Below the pieces are notes generated by a model, which worked only from the letters and a program-made list of their open reading frames with translations, was not told the origin of the DNA and ran no database searches. From Nesterenkonia halotolerans (lineage in GTDB: Bacteria; Actinomycetota; Actinomycetes; Actinomycetales; Micrococcaceae): 64,000 nucleotides of DNA. The DNA lies in the NCBI RefSeq assembly GCF_014874065.1, contig NZ_JADBEE010000001.1:1860001-1924000 (forward strand), read 5' to 3'. Numbering within the stretch: position 1 is the first letter of the stretch; every line of letters starts with the position of its first letter. The position numbers and the translations under genes were made by a program. This document shows positions 1-9,218 of this stretch, piece after piece.

Positions 1-2
1 AA

Positions 3-848
3 CGGATGCACGCCGCGGCCCAGCGCGCACGGCCGCAAGGTGTCCACGCCATGGTCGGCTTCACTTACCGCCGCGTGCCGGCCCTGCAGCTGGCACGCGA
101 ACTCATCCTCGAAGGCAGGATTGGTGAGGTCCGGCAGGTTCGCGCCCAGTACCTGCAGGACTGGCTCGCGGATGACGCGGTCCCACTGTCCTGGAGGCTG
201 GACAAGGAACGTGCCGGGTCGGGCGCCCTGGGCGATATCGGGGCGCACATCGTGGATCTGACGTACTTCCTCACCGGCCAGCGCTTCGCCGGGGTCTCCG
301 GACTGCTCGACACGATCGTGGCCGAGCGCCCGGTGGCCGAGCAGGCAGGTGCCGGACTCTCCAATGGCGTCGCCGGAGCAGAGCGGGGCCCGGTGACCGT
401 CGACGACGCGGCGCTGGTCACCGGTCGGCTCGAATCAGGTGCCCCGGTGATCCTCGAAGCGTCCCGCTTCGCCTGGGGTCGCAAGAACGCGATGCGCATC
501 GAGATCTCCGGATCCCGGGGAGCCCTCTGCTTCGACTTCGAGGAGATGAACGTCCTTCACCACTACGACGCCACCACCTCGGCTCGCACAGCGGGCTTCA
601 CCCGAATCCTTGCCACCGAACCGGACCACCCCTTCGTGGACGCCTGGTGGCCGCCCGGCCACGGCCTCGGCTACGAGCATGGGTTCACCCATCAGATCGT
701 CGACCTGGTGCGGGCGATCGCGGCCGACGAGGACCCGCGGCCATCCTTCGAGGACGGCCTCCATGTCCAGCGTGTGCTGGATGCCATCACGCGCTCCAGC
801 GGCGCAGCCAATCAGTGGACCGTAGTCCACGAATTCGAGCGGAGTTGA
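3..848 (+). CDS. Gfo/Idh/MocA family oxidoreductase, 5' truncated by window edge
   Basis: The C-terminal part of an NAD(P)-dependent sugar or inositol dehydrogenase-type protein. The frame is open from the first bases, so the N-terminal Rossmann fold and the EKP catalytic motif lie outside the window; the Met codon at position 6 is almost certainly internal. Visible family features are the MVGFTYRR segment that follows the cofactor domain and the [13 protein letters not shown] segment, whose His-x-x-Asp is typical of the catalytic region. It ends 4 bases before the isomerase gene, so the two probably form one operon of sugar or cyclitol metabolism. The substrate cannot be told from sequence. 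Confidence 0.85.
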   Translation, partial: RMHAAAQRARPQGVHAMVGFTYRRVPALQLARELILEGRIGEVRQVRAQYLQDWLADDAVPLSWRLDKERAGSGALGDIGAHIVDLTYFLTGQRFAGVSGLLDTIVAERPVAEQAGAGLSNGVAGAERGPVTVDDAALVTGRLESGAPVILEASRFAWGRKNAMRIEISGSRGALCFDFEEMNVLHHYDATTSARTAGFTRILATEPDHPFVDAWWPPGHGLGYEHGFTHQIVDLVRAIAADEDPRPSFEDGLHVQRVLDAITRSSGAANQWTVVHEFERS

Positions 849-852
849 GAAC

Positions 853-1860
853 ATGACACGACCAGTCACGCTGTTCACCGGACAGTGGGCCGACCTGCCC
901 TTCGAAGAAGTCGCCCGTCTCGCCGGAGAATGGGGCTACGACGGATTGGAGATCGCCTGCTGGGGAGACCACCTGGACCCCGCCCGGGCCGCGGAGGATG
1001 ACGCCTATGTCCAGAACCGTCTGGACATCATGGAGAAGAACGGCCTGAAGGTCTACACCATCGCGAATCACCTCAAGGGCCAGGCCGTCTGTGACGATCC
1101 CATCGACGCCAGACACCGTGACATCCTGCCGGACCACATCTGGGGCGACGGTGATGCTGAAGGCGTGCGCCAGCGCGCGGCCGAGGAGTTGAAGCTGACC
1201 GCCCGCGCTGCGGCACGGCTGGGAGTCAAGACCGTCACGGGCTTCACCGGCTCCGCCATCTGGAAGTACGTGGCGATGTTCCCTCCGGTCTCCGAAGAGC
1301 TGGTGGAGGCCGGCTATCGGGACTTCGCCGACCGCTGGAATCCGATCCTCGACGTCTTCGACGAGGTCGGGGTGCGGTTTGCTCACGAGGTGCATCCCTC
1401 TGAGATCGCCTACGACTACTGGACGACCCAGCGCACCCTAGAGGCCATTGGGCACCGCGAGGCCTTCGGCCTAAACTGGGACCCCTCGCATATGGTCTGG
1501 CAGGATCTCGACCCGGTGGGCTTCCTCTGGGACTACCAGGACCGGATCTATCACGTGCACTGCAAGGACACGAAGAAGCGGCTCAACAACGGACGCAACG
1601 GGCGGATGGGATCCCACCTGGCGTGGGCCGATCCGCGGCGAGGCTGGGACTTCATCTCCACCGGGCGCGGAGACGTGCCCTGGGAGGACGCCTTCCGGAT
1701 GCTCAACGCCATCGGGTACACCGGTCCGCTCTCCGTGGAGTGGGAGGACGCCGGCATGGACCGGCTCATCGGCGCACCTCAGGCCCTCGAGTTCGTCCGG
1801 GCCAACGCGTTCGACCCGTCTGAGGCAGCGTTCGACGCCGCCTTCTCCTCTCACTCCTGA
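853..1860 (+). CDS. sugar phosphate isomerase/epimerase (TIM barrel)
   Basis: A 335-residue AP-endonuclease-2-like TIM-barrel protein of the group that isomerises or epimerises sugars and inositol derivatives. Barrel landmarks include [13 protein letters not shown] near the N-terminus, the metal-site-like segments FAHEVHPSE and GLNWDPSHM, the HVHCKDTK segment, and a C-terminal [11 protein letters not shown] ribosome site precedes the ATG. It directly follows the Gfo/Idh/MocA gene with a 4-base gap, a pairing common in catabolic clusters for inositol or unusual sugars. The exact substrate is not known. Confidence 0.88.
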   Translation: MTRPVTLFTGQWADLPFEEVARLAGEWGYDGLEIACWGDHLDPARAAEDDAYVQNRLDIMEKNGLKVYTIANHLKGQAVCDDPIDARHRDILPDHIWGDGDAEGVRQRAAEELKLTARAAARLGVKTVTGFTGSAIWKYVAMFPPVSEELVEAGYRDFADRWNPILDVFDEVGVRFAHEVHPSEIAYDYWTTQRTLEAIGHREAFGLNWDPSHMVWQDLDPVGFLWDYQDRIYHVHCKDTKKRLNNGRNGRMGSHLAWADPRRGWDFISTGRGDVPWEDAFRMLNAIGYTGPLSVEWEDAGMDRLIGAPQALEFVRANAFDPSEAAFDAAFSSHS

Positions 1861-1909
1861 CTGAGGCGGGGACGTGCAGCTGCGCGGCAGATGAGCAAGA
1901 GTCCGGTAC

Positions 1910-3093
1910 ATGGACCATCATGAGGAGACCGAGAAGAAGATCTCACTGACAGGTTCTGTCGCGCTGGGCACCGGGGTGATGATCGGGGTGGGAAGCTTCG
2001 CCCTGATCGGCCAGGTCGCCGAGCTGGCCGGCGGGTGGGTCCCCTGGGCACTCCTCGCCGGCGCCGTCGTCGTCGGGTTCAGCTCGGACGCACCTTCGGC
2101 ACCTACCTGCTGCGCCCCTTCGGGATGCAGGGCTCTGCGCTCCTAGTCCCGGTGTTGGCCGTGGCCGTCATCGCGGCGGCGGCGCTGGTGAACCTCGTGG
2201 GCAACAGGTGGGTGGAACGTTCTGCCACCGCCACGGCCGCAATCAAGATCATCGGCATCGCGGCGCTGGCGATCGCGGGTCTGCTGGCCGCAGGGGCCTC
2301 CTCGCTGGGCCAGCTGGTCTCCACCTCGCAGAGTGCCGCTCCTGAGCAGGGGTGGATGGGCTTCCTCGCCGGGATCACTCTGTGCATCCTGGCCTATAAG
2401 GGTTTCACCACGCTCACCAATCAGGGTGTCGATCTGAAAGCCCCGAAGCGCAATCTCGGGCGATCCATCGTCATCTCCATCGTGCTGTGCACGGTGTTGT
2501 ATCTGCTGATCACGGTGGCCGTCACCAGCAGCCTGAGCGTCTCCGAGATCATCGAGGCCCGGGACTACGCGCTGGCCGAGGCCGCGGAACCACTGTTCGG
2601 CTCCTGGGGTGTGGGGCTGACGGTGCTCGTCGCGGTGGTGGCCACCGTCTCGGGACTCATTGCGAGCCTGTTCGCGGTCTCCAAACTCTACGACATGCTC
2701 CGCGACATGGGGCAGGTCCCCGGGCTGCCGGGCCGGCGCGAGCACCAGTCCCTGTTCATCACCGCCGGGCTGGCGATCGTGATGGCGGCCCTGTTCGACG
2801 TCTCCCAGATCGCTTCATTCGGGGCCATCCTCTACCTCTGCATGGACATCGCGATCCACTACGGAATCGTGCGCCACCTCAAGGAGGAGGTGGACCCCAA
2901 GGTCTGGATCCCCTGGGTGGCCATCGTCCTCGACGTCGCAGTTCTGGTGCCCTTCATCATTCTCAAGGGAACATCGGATCCCTTCACCTTGGTGGTCACC
3001 GCCGTGGTGGCGCTGCTGATCATGGTGTCCCAGTGGATTATCGTTCGACGGCGCAGTCGGCACGAGTCAGCGGAGGATGCCGACCGCCATTGA
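1910..3093 (+). pseudogene. APC-family amino acid permease, internally deleted and frameshifted
   Basis: Two pieces of one transporter lie in different frames. The first (from 1910) encodes an APC N-terminus with TM1 and the start of TM2, ending around GAVVVGFSS. The second, in the next frame, resumes at about 2087 with RTFGTYLLRPFGMQG and continues through the remaining membrane helices to the stop at 3093. Homologues carry roughly 50 or more residues between these points, so about 150-190 bases appear lost together with the frame. The long second piece shows no decay, so the lesion could be recent or an assembly error. No strong ribosome site is seen at 1910. Confidence 0.75.
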
Positions 3094-3099
3094 TGCAGA

Positions 3100-3144
3100 A
3101 CACGGGAGGCCCCCGGCGAATCATCGCCCGGGGGGCCTCCCGTG
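3100..3144. terminator. bidirectional hairpin terminator
   Basis: A near-perfect inverted repeat (arms ACACGGGAGGCCCCCGG and its complement, with one bulged G) lies between the converging permease remnant and the DUF3494 gene. Confidence 0.75.
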
Positions 3145-3157
3145 TCGTGCTCGGCTG

Positions 3158-4438
3158 CTAGTCCGAGGATCCGGAGCGGTGGCGCTTGGTAATCAGCAGG
3201 GCGCTGCCCGTGATGATCAGCAGAGCGCTCAGTCCGATCAGCGCGCTGAGCAGGGGTCCGGGACCGGTTGCCGGCAGATCGGCCGAATCGGACGCTGAAC
3301 GCTCTTCGTCAGCAGCAGCTGCGGCCTGCGACTCGGAAGCCTCGTCGGACGGGGTGTCTGATTCAGACGACTCGTCACTCGGGGCGTCCGATTCAGAGGA
3401 CTCCGCAGTGGGGGTATCCGACTCAGAGGCCTCATCACTCGGGGCGTCCGAGTCGGAAGCCTCGTCTGAGGATGCGCCCGACTCAGAAGAGCTGGGCGAT
3501 CCCGATTCCGAGGGGGCCTCTGATTCTGTCGGGCTCTCGCTCGGCGTATCCGATTCGCTGGGGTTCTCCGTAGGAGCGTCCGTGTCCGTCGGGACGTCAG
3601 TGGGCTCATCGGTCGGGACGTCGGTGGGCTCATCGGTAGGAGGAACCGTGGGGTCGTCCGAGGGCTCGACGGCGTTGCAACTGGCAGTGGTGAACACGTT
3701 GCTGTCGAGCGTCACGGCCCCATTGCGTGCGAGTGCCCGGCCCTGGACTATTGCCCCGGTGGTAGCGGTGATCGAAGTCAGCGCCAGGATGGATCCAGCG
3801 AAGTTCGATTCGGTGCCCAGGGTGGCCGAGCGGCCCACCTGCCAGTAGACGTTGCAGGACTGGGCGCCGTTGATCAGGGCCACGTTGCTGCCAGTGTCCG
3901 TGATCAGAGTCGAGGCCACCTGGAAGATGAACACCGAATTCGGGTCCCCCTGACCATCGAGGGTCACTGTTCCAGTGAGGCCGAGGGGTCCGCTGGAGTT
4001 GTACACGCCGTCCACGTAGGTCTGTCCGGCGAGGTCACCGCTGACGCTCGCGGTAGGCGCCCGTCCGGCAAGATCGTTGTAGGCAATGGCCAGATCCGAT
4101 TGGGCCTGACCCGCTGCAGCGTTCCCCGCATTGACCGTCCCACTGACGAGTCCCGGCGGAAAACCGGTGACGGCTTCTCCCGGATTGACACCGAGGTCGC
4201 CGCTCAATGTGGTGGGGCCTGTGTTAGTGACGGTCTGCCCGCCCAATACCGAATAGGACTCTGTCGTTCCAAGGCCTGGGGGCGTGGTCGCGGCAGAAGC
4301 TGCTGAGGAGAAGGACAGTGCGACTGCCATGGCGATGAAAGCGACAAGCAGAGCGCTCAGCCCGAGCTTCAAGCGCGTGGTGAAATGATGCCTCTGACCT
4401 GCAGACGCAGCTCGTGCTGAGACGGACGTGTTATTCAT
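3158..4438 (-). CDS. secreted DUF3494 ice-binding-like protein with LPATG cell-wall anchor
   Basis: A 426-residue surface protein. Residues 1-50 form a signal peptide with a positive start (TTRLKLG), a hydrophobic core and an ASA-A cleavage site. Residues about 52-255 match the DUF3494/ice-binding fold (LGTTESYSVLGGQTVTNTG, SGDLGVNPG, a beta-solenoid-like Thr/Gly-rich stretch). Residues 260-385 are a repetitive Ser/Asp/Glu/Pro spacer, followed by LPATG at 388-392, a membrane segment and a basic tail, the arrangement of sortase substrates. The ATG at 4438 was chosen over an upstream one at 4540 because only it starts a signal peptide; GGGGGA lies just upstream. Some DUF3494 proteins bind ice, others act in adhesion, so the activity is inferred. 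Confidence 0.85.
   Translation of the reverse strand: MNNTSVSARAASAGQRHHFTTRLKLGLSALLVAFIAMAVALSFSSAASAATTPPGLGTTESYSVLGGQTVTNTGPTTLSGDLGVNPGEAVTGFPPGLVSGTVNAGNAAAGQAQSDLAIAYNDLAGRAPTASVSGDLAGQTYVDGVYNSSGPLGLTGTVTLDGQGDPNSVFIFQVASTLITDTGSNVALINGAQSCNVYWQVGRSATLGTESNFAGSILALTSITATTGAIVQGRALARNGAVTLDSNVFTTASCNAVEPSDDPTVPPTDEPTDVPTDEPTDVPTDTDAPTENPSESDTPSESPTESEAPSESGSPSSSESGASSDEASDSDAPSDEASESDTPTAESSESDAPSDESSESDTPSDEASESQAAAAADEERSASDSADLPATGPGPLLSALIGLSALLIITGSALLITKRHRSGSSD
3351..3470 (-). repeat. 30-bp tandem repeats encoding the Ser/Asp/Glu wall spacer
   Basis: Four consecutive 30-bp units begin at 3351, 3381, 3411 and 3441, each starting with GGGG(T/C)(G/A)TC(T/C) on the plus strand. 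Degenerate units lie on both sides (from about 3321 and to about 3500). They encode ten-residue SESDAPSDEA-like repeats. A second pair of 24-bp units at 3588-3635 encodes PTDEPTDV repeats. Such in-frame repeats often vary in copy number. Confidence 0.85.
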
Positions 4439-4680
4439 TATTCCCCCAGAAAGGAATACTATTGGCGCCGATCGAACCTTGTCGTTCGCACTTGGCCCAA
4501 CAGATTCTGCACCCGAGAAGAAACGGGCGATCTGGGTCACTTATTGCTGACATTACGGGGCGCCTCCAGAATCCACAAGCCACAATGTCGCGCGTCAACT
4601 CGTAATAGTCACCAGGGTTCCTCTGAAGTGCGGGCATGCCGAAAATGCCCGTCTCGGGCCAGAAAAAAATCAAAGGTCCT

Positions 4681-4700
4681 CTATGGACTAAAGACCCTAG
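4681..4700 (-). promoter_or_regulatory. DosR/NarL-type imperfect palindrome upstream of the DUF3494 gene
   Basis: On the minus strand the site reads CTAGGGTCTTTAGTCCATAG. Fourteen of 20 positions are palindromic and its core resembles the DosR (DevR) consensus GGGACTWWAGTCCC with two to three differences. A second related half (GAGGACCTTTG) follows directly. It lies about 245 bases upstream of the start at 4438, so a long leader or a still unseen gene is implied. Regulation by a LuxR/NarL-family response regulator is inference. Confidence 0.45.
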
Positions 4701-4973
4701 TGACTATCACCAGGTTTGTCGCATCTCGATCCTCCTCATGAAGCACCCATCGAAGTGACGACCCACATACCCTTGAGCGCCAACGGGCATCCGTTTCCAG
4801 TGGGCCGCACCGCGGTCACCAGAGCAGGGCGACTGCGCCGACGGCTCCCAGGATCATCGAGGGTCCACAGGGAACCTCGGAGTCGCGACCGCCCCGCTGA
4901 CCACCGCAACGGGGGCTATCCACATCGGCTCTCCAGCTCAGCAGAGGGGGCCGACGAACGGGCCCAACGACAC
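4701..4973. other. gene-poor stretch, no supported gene
   Basis: No start with ribosome site and no recognisable protein is seen. A minus-strand frame ending at 4816 with a hydrophobic end (MILGAVGAVALLW) could be the remnant of a small membrane protein, but it begins inside the neighbouring terminator. Confidence 0.5.
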
Positions 4974-5029
4974 AGAAAGACCCGGCCCCACACGGTGGAT
5001 TTCCCACCAGCGCGGAGCCGGGCCTTTCT
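4974..5029 (-). terminator. hairpin terminator of the YceI gene
   Basis: Arms AGAAAGACCCGGC and GCCGGGCCTTTCT pair with one mismatch, with a second small stem (GTGG/CCAC) inside. It lies about 30 bases beyond the YceI stop codon. Confidence 0.7.
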
Positions 5030-5060
5030 GCAGAGAGCCTGAGGCCCTCAGAGACAGCTA

Positions 5061-5594
5061 TTACTGGGCAAGCACGAAGGCTGCCTCAAGGTCGATCGAG
5101 ACCTTGTCGCCGACCAGGACGCCGCCTGCTTCAAGGCTGGCGTTCCAGGTCAGGCCGAACTCTTTGCGGGAGATGACGGTGTTGGCGGAGAAGCCCGCGC
5201 GAGTCATGCCGAAGGGATCCACGGCCTGGCCGCCGAACTCGGTCTCGAAGGTCACGGTCTTGGTGACGCCGCGGATGGTCAGGTCGCCGGTGATCTCGAA
5301 CTCTTCACCGCTGGCGGTGATGCTGTCTGCCTTGAAGGTCAGCTCGGGGTGGTTCTCTGCATCGAGGAAGTCTTCGCCGCGGACGTGACCGTCGCGGTCG
5401 GCGTTCTTCGAGTTGAAGGAGTTTGCCTTGACGCTGGCCTCAAGGGTCGCCACGTCGTTCTCGGAGACGGTGAGGGTGGCATCGGCCTCCTCGAAGATCG
5501 CGCGGACCTTGGAGATGCCGGCGTGGCGCACGGTCATGCCGATCTCGGAGTGCGAAGCGTCAAGGTTCCAGGTACCGGTGGTCAGATGTGCCAT
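5061..5594 (-). CDS. YceI family lipid-binding protein
   Basis: A 177-residue protein spanning the whole YceI lipocalin-like barrel, a family that binds isoprenoid or other lipids. Visible family segments are GTWNLDASHSEIGMTVRHAGISKVRA at the N-terminus (first 20 residues fit the family start), the NADRDGHVRGEDFLD segment and the ITGDLTIRGVTKTV strand. No signal peptide is present, so it is probably cytoplasmic, as usual in actinobacteria. AGGAG precedes the ATG. It stands alone, with a terminator behind and an inverted repeat in front. Confidence 0.92.
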   Translation of the reverse strand: MAHLTTGTWNLDASHSEIGMTVRHAGISKVRAIFEEADATLTVSENDVATLEASVKANSFNSKNADRDGHVRGEDFLDAENHPELTFKADSITASGEEFEITGDLTIRGVTKTVTFETEFGGQAVDPFGMTRAGFSANTVISRKEFGLTWNASLEAGGVLVGDKVSIDLEAAFVLAQ

Positions 5595-5681
5595 GAATAG
5601 GTCTCCTAAGTGTTGCGGTGCTGCGCGGTCCGCGCAGAGCTACGGTATGTGACAACGTGCTCAACAGCAGTCTGCCCCAAT

Positions 5682-5701
5682 TTATTTCAAAACTGAAGCA
5701 A
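5682..5701 (-). promoter_or_regulatory. AT-rich inverted repeat upstream of the YceI gene
   Basis: TTATTTCA-AAAC-TGAAGCAA forms an imperfect inverted repeat in an AT-rich patch 88-107 bases before the YceI start. The shape resembles MarR-family operators; no MarR gene lies nearby in the window. Confidence 0.4.
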
Positions 5702-5714
5702 GTTAACCTGATGG

Positions 5715-6722
5715 TCATCCAGAGGTGCGCCGAACCAACTCTGTCTGAAGCACCACAGGATCCACGCTCTCGCCGTTCATCATCTCCATCAGCAGGTCCA
5801 CAGCCCTGCCCGCGAGCTCGCCCACCGGGTTGATCACTGTGGTCAGCGGAGGCCTGGTGAGCTGTGCCGCGTGGGTGTCATCGAAGCCCACGATGGCGAT
5901 CTGTTCCGGCACCGCGATCCCCCGGGACTGCACCTCATGCATCGCGGCCACCGCCATCAGGTCCGAAGCGACGAAGACCGCGTCCAGATCCGGCGCCGTC
6001 TCCAGGAGTCTTTCCATGGCGACCGCTCCAGAGGAGGAGGAGAAGTCGCCGTATTCGACCAGTCCCGCGTCCAGGCCGGCGGCACGCAGGGCGGCGGACC
6101 ATCCCGCAAGACGGTCGGCGCCCGCCGCCATATCCTGGGGGCCGGCAATGGTGGCCAGTCGGCGTCGTCCTTGAGCGATGAGATGTTCCGCGGCCAGTGC
6201 CGCCCCGGAGACGTTGTCCACATCCACCCAGGGAATGCCCACGTCCCCGGCATAGGGGCGGCCCACGTAGACAGCCGGCAGCTTCGTCTCATGCAGCACA
6301 TCGGAGAGGTCGTCGTCGCGGTGGTGGGAGACGATGATCGCGCCGTCGGTGTACCCGCCGCGCAAATAGCGTTCAATCTTCTCCCGCCCGTCACCCGGCT
6401 GGCCCATCGCGAGCAGCACCTGCACCGGGGAGTCAGCGAGCCGCTGCGTGATGGAAGCCAGCATCGCCGCGAAGAAGGGATCCGCGAAGACCCGGTCCTC
6501 CGCCTCCGGCACGACGACGGCGATCGAGTCCGCCTCCCGGTTCACCAGCGAGCGCGCCGCCCGGTTGGGCCGATACCCCAGCTCAGAGACCGCGGCCTCC
6601 ACCGCAACCCGAGACTCTTGACGCACCCGCGGATCAAGATTGACCGCACGCGAGGCCGTCGCGCGGGAAACTCCTGCTCTGGCTGCCACATCCTCCAGAG
6701 TCGGCAGTCGCCGAGCAGGCAT
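5715..6722 (-). CDS. LacI family transcriptional regulator of the sugar operon
   Basis: A 335-residue repressor with an N-terminal helix-turn-helix (TLEDVAARAGVSRATASRAV, residues 7-26), the hinge region RPNRAARSLVNR, and a C-terminal periplasmic-binding-protein-like sugar-sensing domain (AIVGFDDTHAAQLTRPPLTTV near the end). It follows the beta-glucosidase gene after 76 bases on the same strand, so it may be the last gene of the operon or separately transcribed. By position and the operator at 11653 it resembles CebR, the cellobiose repressor of Streptomyces; the ligand is inferred. Confidence 0.9.
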   Translation of the reverse strand: MPARRLPTLEDVAARAGVSRATASRAVNLDPRVRQESRVAVEAAVSELGYRPNRAARSLVNREADSIAVVVPEAEDRVFADPFFAAMLASITQRLADSPVQVLLAMGQPGDGREKIERYLRGGYTDGAIIVSHHRDDDLSDVLHETKLPAVYVGRPYAGDVGIPWVDVDNVSGAALAAEHLIAQGRRRLATIAGPQDMAAGADRLAGWSAALRAAGLDAGLVEYGDFSSSSGAVAMERLLETAPDLDAVFVASDLMAVAAMHEVQSRGIAVPEQIAIVGFDDTHAAQLTRPPLTTVINPVGELAGRAVDLLMEMMNGESVDPVVLQTELVRRTSG

Positions 6723-6798
6723 GGTCTCCTCCTTGGTCGTCCGGCCTCATCACCTCATACCCACACCACACACCCACACCATCGCGACGCCGGAGGGC

Positions 6799-8244
6799 TC
6801 AGTCCACCACGCCTGTCGCGGCGACCTGGGCGTACCAGTGTGCAGAGGCCTTGGGCGTGCGCTGAAGCGTATCGTAATCCACCCGCACGATCCCGAAGCG
6901 GCGGTCATAGCCGAACGCCCACTCGAAATTGTCCAGCAGGGACCAGACGAAGTACCCGCGGACATCGGCACCGGCATCCATCGCTTCCCGCACCGCGCGC
7001 AGGTGGTCACGGATATAGCTGAGTCGCTCGTCGTCCTGGACGAAGTCCTCGGCATCGGGCTGGTCCGGATAGGCGGCCCCGTTCTCGGTGACATAGAGCG
7101 CCACGGAAGCCGGGCCGGTGTACTCGCGATGCAGCCGCAGCAGCAGATCCTGCAGCCCCTGCGGAAACACCTCCCAGCCCATGGAGGTCGCTGGAAGACC
7201 GCGGGGCACCGAGGACACGTGCTCCGAGCCGACATTCGGGTTCGGCGCACCGTCGGCGCGCGCCGCGGCGGCCGCCGCAGGGGCCTGCTCGGGATCCACC
7301 CCGGTCAGCAGCTCCCCGGTGTAGAAGTTCACACCCAGCACGTCGATGGGTGTGGAGATGACCTCCAGGTCGCCGGGCTGCACCAGCCCCTCCCGCCAGA
7401 GGCCGCGCTGGTCCTCCAGCACGTCCCCCGGGTAGGCGCCGTGGAAGATCGCCGAGGCGAAGAAGCGGTTGAAGCTGCCGTCGAGTCGACGCGCGGCATC
7501 CACGTCCCCCGGTGCCTCCGAATCGGCCGGACGGTAGTCGGTGAAGTTCAACGTCAGCCCCAGCTCCAGCTCCGGATCACGACGACGCAGCTCAGCCACC
7601 GCGAGCCCGTGCCCGAGCAGCAGGTGATGCGCCGCAGCCAGGGAATCCTCCGGCGAGGTCCGCCCCGGGGCGTGGTGCCCGTTGGCATAGCCCAGGAAGG
7701 CCGCACACCAGGGTTCGTTCAGCGTGGTCCAGTGCCGGACCCGGTCTCCCAGCGCCTGGTGCAGCACCACGGCATAGTCCGCGAAGAGCTCCGCGGTCCG
7801 CCGGTTCGCCCAGCCGCCCTGATCCTCCAGGGCCTGGGGCAGATCCCAGTGATACTGCGTCAACCAGGGGAGGATTCCCGCCGCCAGAAGCTCGTCCACC
7901 AGGTCGGAGTAGAACTTCAGGCCTTCTGGATTCACCGTCTCTCCGTCGGGCATGACGCGGGACCAGCTCACCGAGAAGCGGTAGACCTTGAGGTTCAGCC
8001 GCTTCATCAGCGCCACGTCCTCGCGGAAGCGATGGAAGTGGTCACAGGCGACATCACCGGTCTCCCCCTCATGCACCTTGCCAGGAGTGTGGGAGAAGGT
8101 GTCCCACACCGAGGGGCCGCGTCCGCCCTCTGCCACGGCGCCCTCCACCTGATACGCGGCGGTGGCCGAGCCGAAGAGGAAATCGGCGGGGAACGCCACC
8201 GTGCTCGGTGAGCTTGCCACTTCTGCGGCGACTGAGGGGTTCAT
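6799..8244 (-). CDS. family GH1 beta-glucosidase
   Basis: A 481-residue glycoside hydrolase of normal GH1 length. It carries the N-terminal signature FPADFLFGSATAAYQVEGA, the acid/base Glu in TLNEPWC (about residue 174) and the nucleophile Glu in YVTENGAAYPD (about residue 385). There is no signal peptide, so it should hydrolyse imported beta-glucosides such as cellobiose in the cytoplasm. AAGGAG precedes the ATG, which overlaps the permease stop codon (ATGA). It belongs to the binding protein-permease operon. Confidence 0.95.
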   Translation of the reverse strand: MNPSVAAEVASSPSTVAFPADFLFGSATAAYQVEGAVAEGGRGPSVWDTFSHTPGKVHEGETGDVACDHFHRFREDVALMKRLNLKVYRFSVSWSRVMPDGETVNPEGLKFYSDLVDELLAAGILPWLTQYHWDLPQALEDQGGWANRRTAELFADYAVVLHQALGDRVRHWTTLNEPWCAAFLGYANGHHAPGRTSPEDSLAAAHHLLLGHGLAVAELRRRDPELELGLTLNFTDYRPADSEAPGDVDAARRLDGSFNRFFASAIFHGAYPGDVLEDQRGLWREGLVQPGDLEVISTPIDVLGVNFYTGELLTGVDPEQAPAAAAAARADGAPNPNVGSEHVSSVPRGLPATSMGWEVFPQGLQDLLLRLHREYTGPASVALYVTENGAAYPDQPDAEDFVQDDERLSYIRDHLRAVREAMDAGADVRGYFVWSLLDNFEWAFGYDRRFGIVRVDYDTLQRTPKASAHWYAQVAATGVVD

Positions 8245-9218
8245 TGTTTGACGGCTCCTTGCATGATTCCGGATACGAGCTGACGGCCCGTGAAGATGAA
8301 CAGGATGAGCAGCGGAACGGTCGCCATCGTGGCGCCGGCCAGCACGAGCGAATAGTCCACGAAATGGGCCGCCTGCAGCTGCTGCAGGGCCACCGGAAGG
8401 GTGGGATTCTGTGGGCCCAGCACGATGAACGGCCAGAAGAAGTTCGTCCAGTTCAGGACGAAGGTGAAGAGGAACAACATCGCGGCTGCTGGTTTGGCCG
8501 CGGGCAGAGCCACGTGCCAGAAGGTGCGGATCATGGAACAGCCATCCACGGTGGCGGCCTCGATGAGCTCATCGGGGATCGCCTGGCGCAGATACTGCGT
8601 CATCCAGAAGACTCCGAACGCGGTGACCAGACCGGGCACGATGACCGCCTGCAGCTCACCGGTCCAGCCGAGGCGGGCCATCACCTGATAGAGCGGCACC
8701 ACACCGAGCTGCGTGGGCACCGCCATCGTGGCGATGACGAAGACCAGCAGGGGCACTGCACCCTTGAACCGCAGCTTGGCGAAGGCGTAGCCGGCCAGCG
8801 TGGAGAAGAACACGACCGAGACCGCGGTGACGGTGGAGACGATCACCGAGTTCATCGTGGCCTGCCAGAACGGCACCGTGTCGATCACCGCGGCGGCGTT
8901 GGAGAAGAAGTTCCCACCGGGGATCAGCGGGAACGAGTCCCGGGACAGGATGGTGGAATCGTGGCTGCCGATCAGGATGGACCACCAGAGCGGGAACATC
9001 CCGCCGAGGATGACCGCGGCGAGGCACCCGTAGACGATCCACCCCGGTCCGCGACCGGGTCCCCGGGAGCTTCCCGGACGCCTCTTGCGTCCGCCGGATC
9101 GAGATCCTGCCCCGGATCCGGACCCTCTGCGCCGGCTGGGGTCGCCGTCGTCCTTAGGGGCTGTCGCCGGACCCGTGCGAGGGATGATCGGCAGCGGCTT
9201 CTCTTCGAGCGCGCTCAT
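8241..9218 (-). CDS. ABC sugar transporter permease (MalG/CebG type)
   Basis: A 325-residue inner-membrane permease. A basic, Gly/Arg/Ser-rich N-terminal tail of about 58 residues precedes six predicted membrane segments. The EAA loop that contacts the ATPase is visible as EAATVDGCSMIRTFWHVALP. Its start overlaps the stop of the other permease by 4 bases and its stop overlaps the beta-glucosidase start. No ATPase gene is in the operon, so it probably shares a housekeeping MsiK-like ATPase, as cellobiose importers do. Confidence 0.93.
   Translation of the reverse strand: MSALEEKPLPIIPRTGPATAPKDDGDPSRRRGSGSGAGSRSGGRKRRPGSSRGPGRGPGWIVYGCLAAVILGGMFPLWWSILIGSHDSTILSRDSFPLIPGGNFFSNAAAVIDTVPFWQATMNSVIVSTVTAVSVVFFSTLAGYAFAKLRFKGAVPLLVFVIATMAVPTQLGVVPLYQVMARLGWTGELQAVIVPGLVTAFGVFWMTQYLRQAIPDELIEAATVDGCSMIRTFWHVALPAAKPAAAMLFLFTFVLNWTNFFWPFIVLGPQNPTLPVALQQLQAAHFVDYSLVLAGATMATVPLLILFIFTGRQLVSGIMQGAVKQ

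Noticed and set aside
3321..3500. CRISPR-like repeat array
   Set aside because: The 30-bp repeats are contiguous, in frame and encode a Ser/Asp spacer; there are no unique spacers.
4716..5042. 108-codon plus-strand open frame
   Set aside because: No ribosome site, Arg/Pro-rich composition typical of a chance frame, and it runs through the YceI terminator hairpin.
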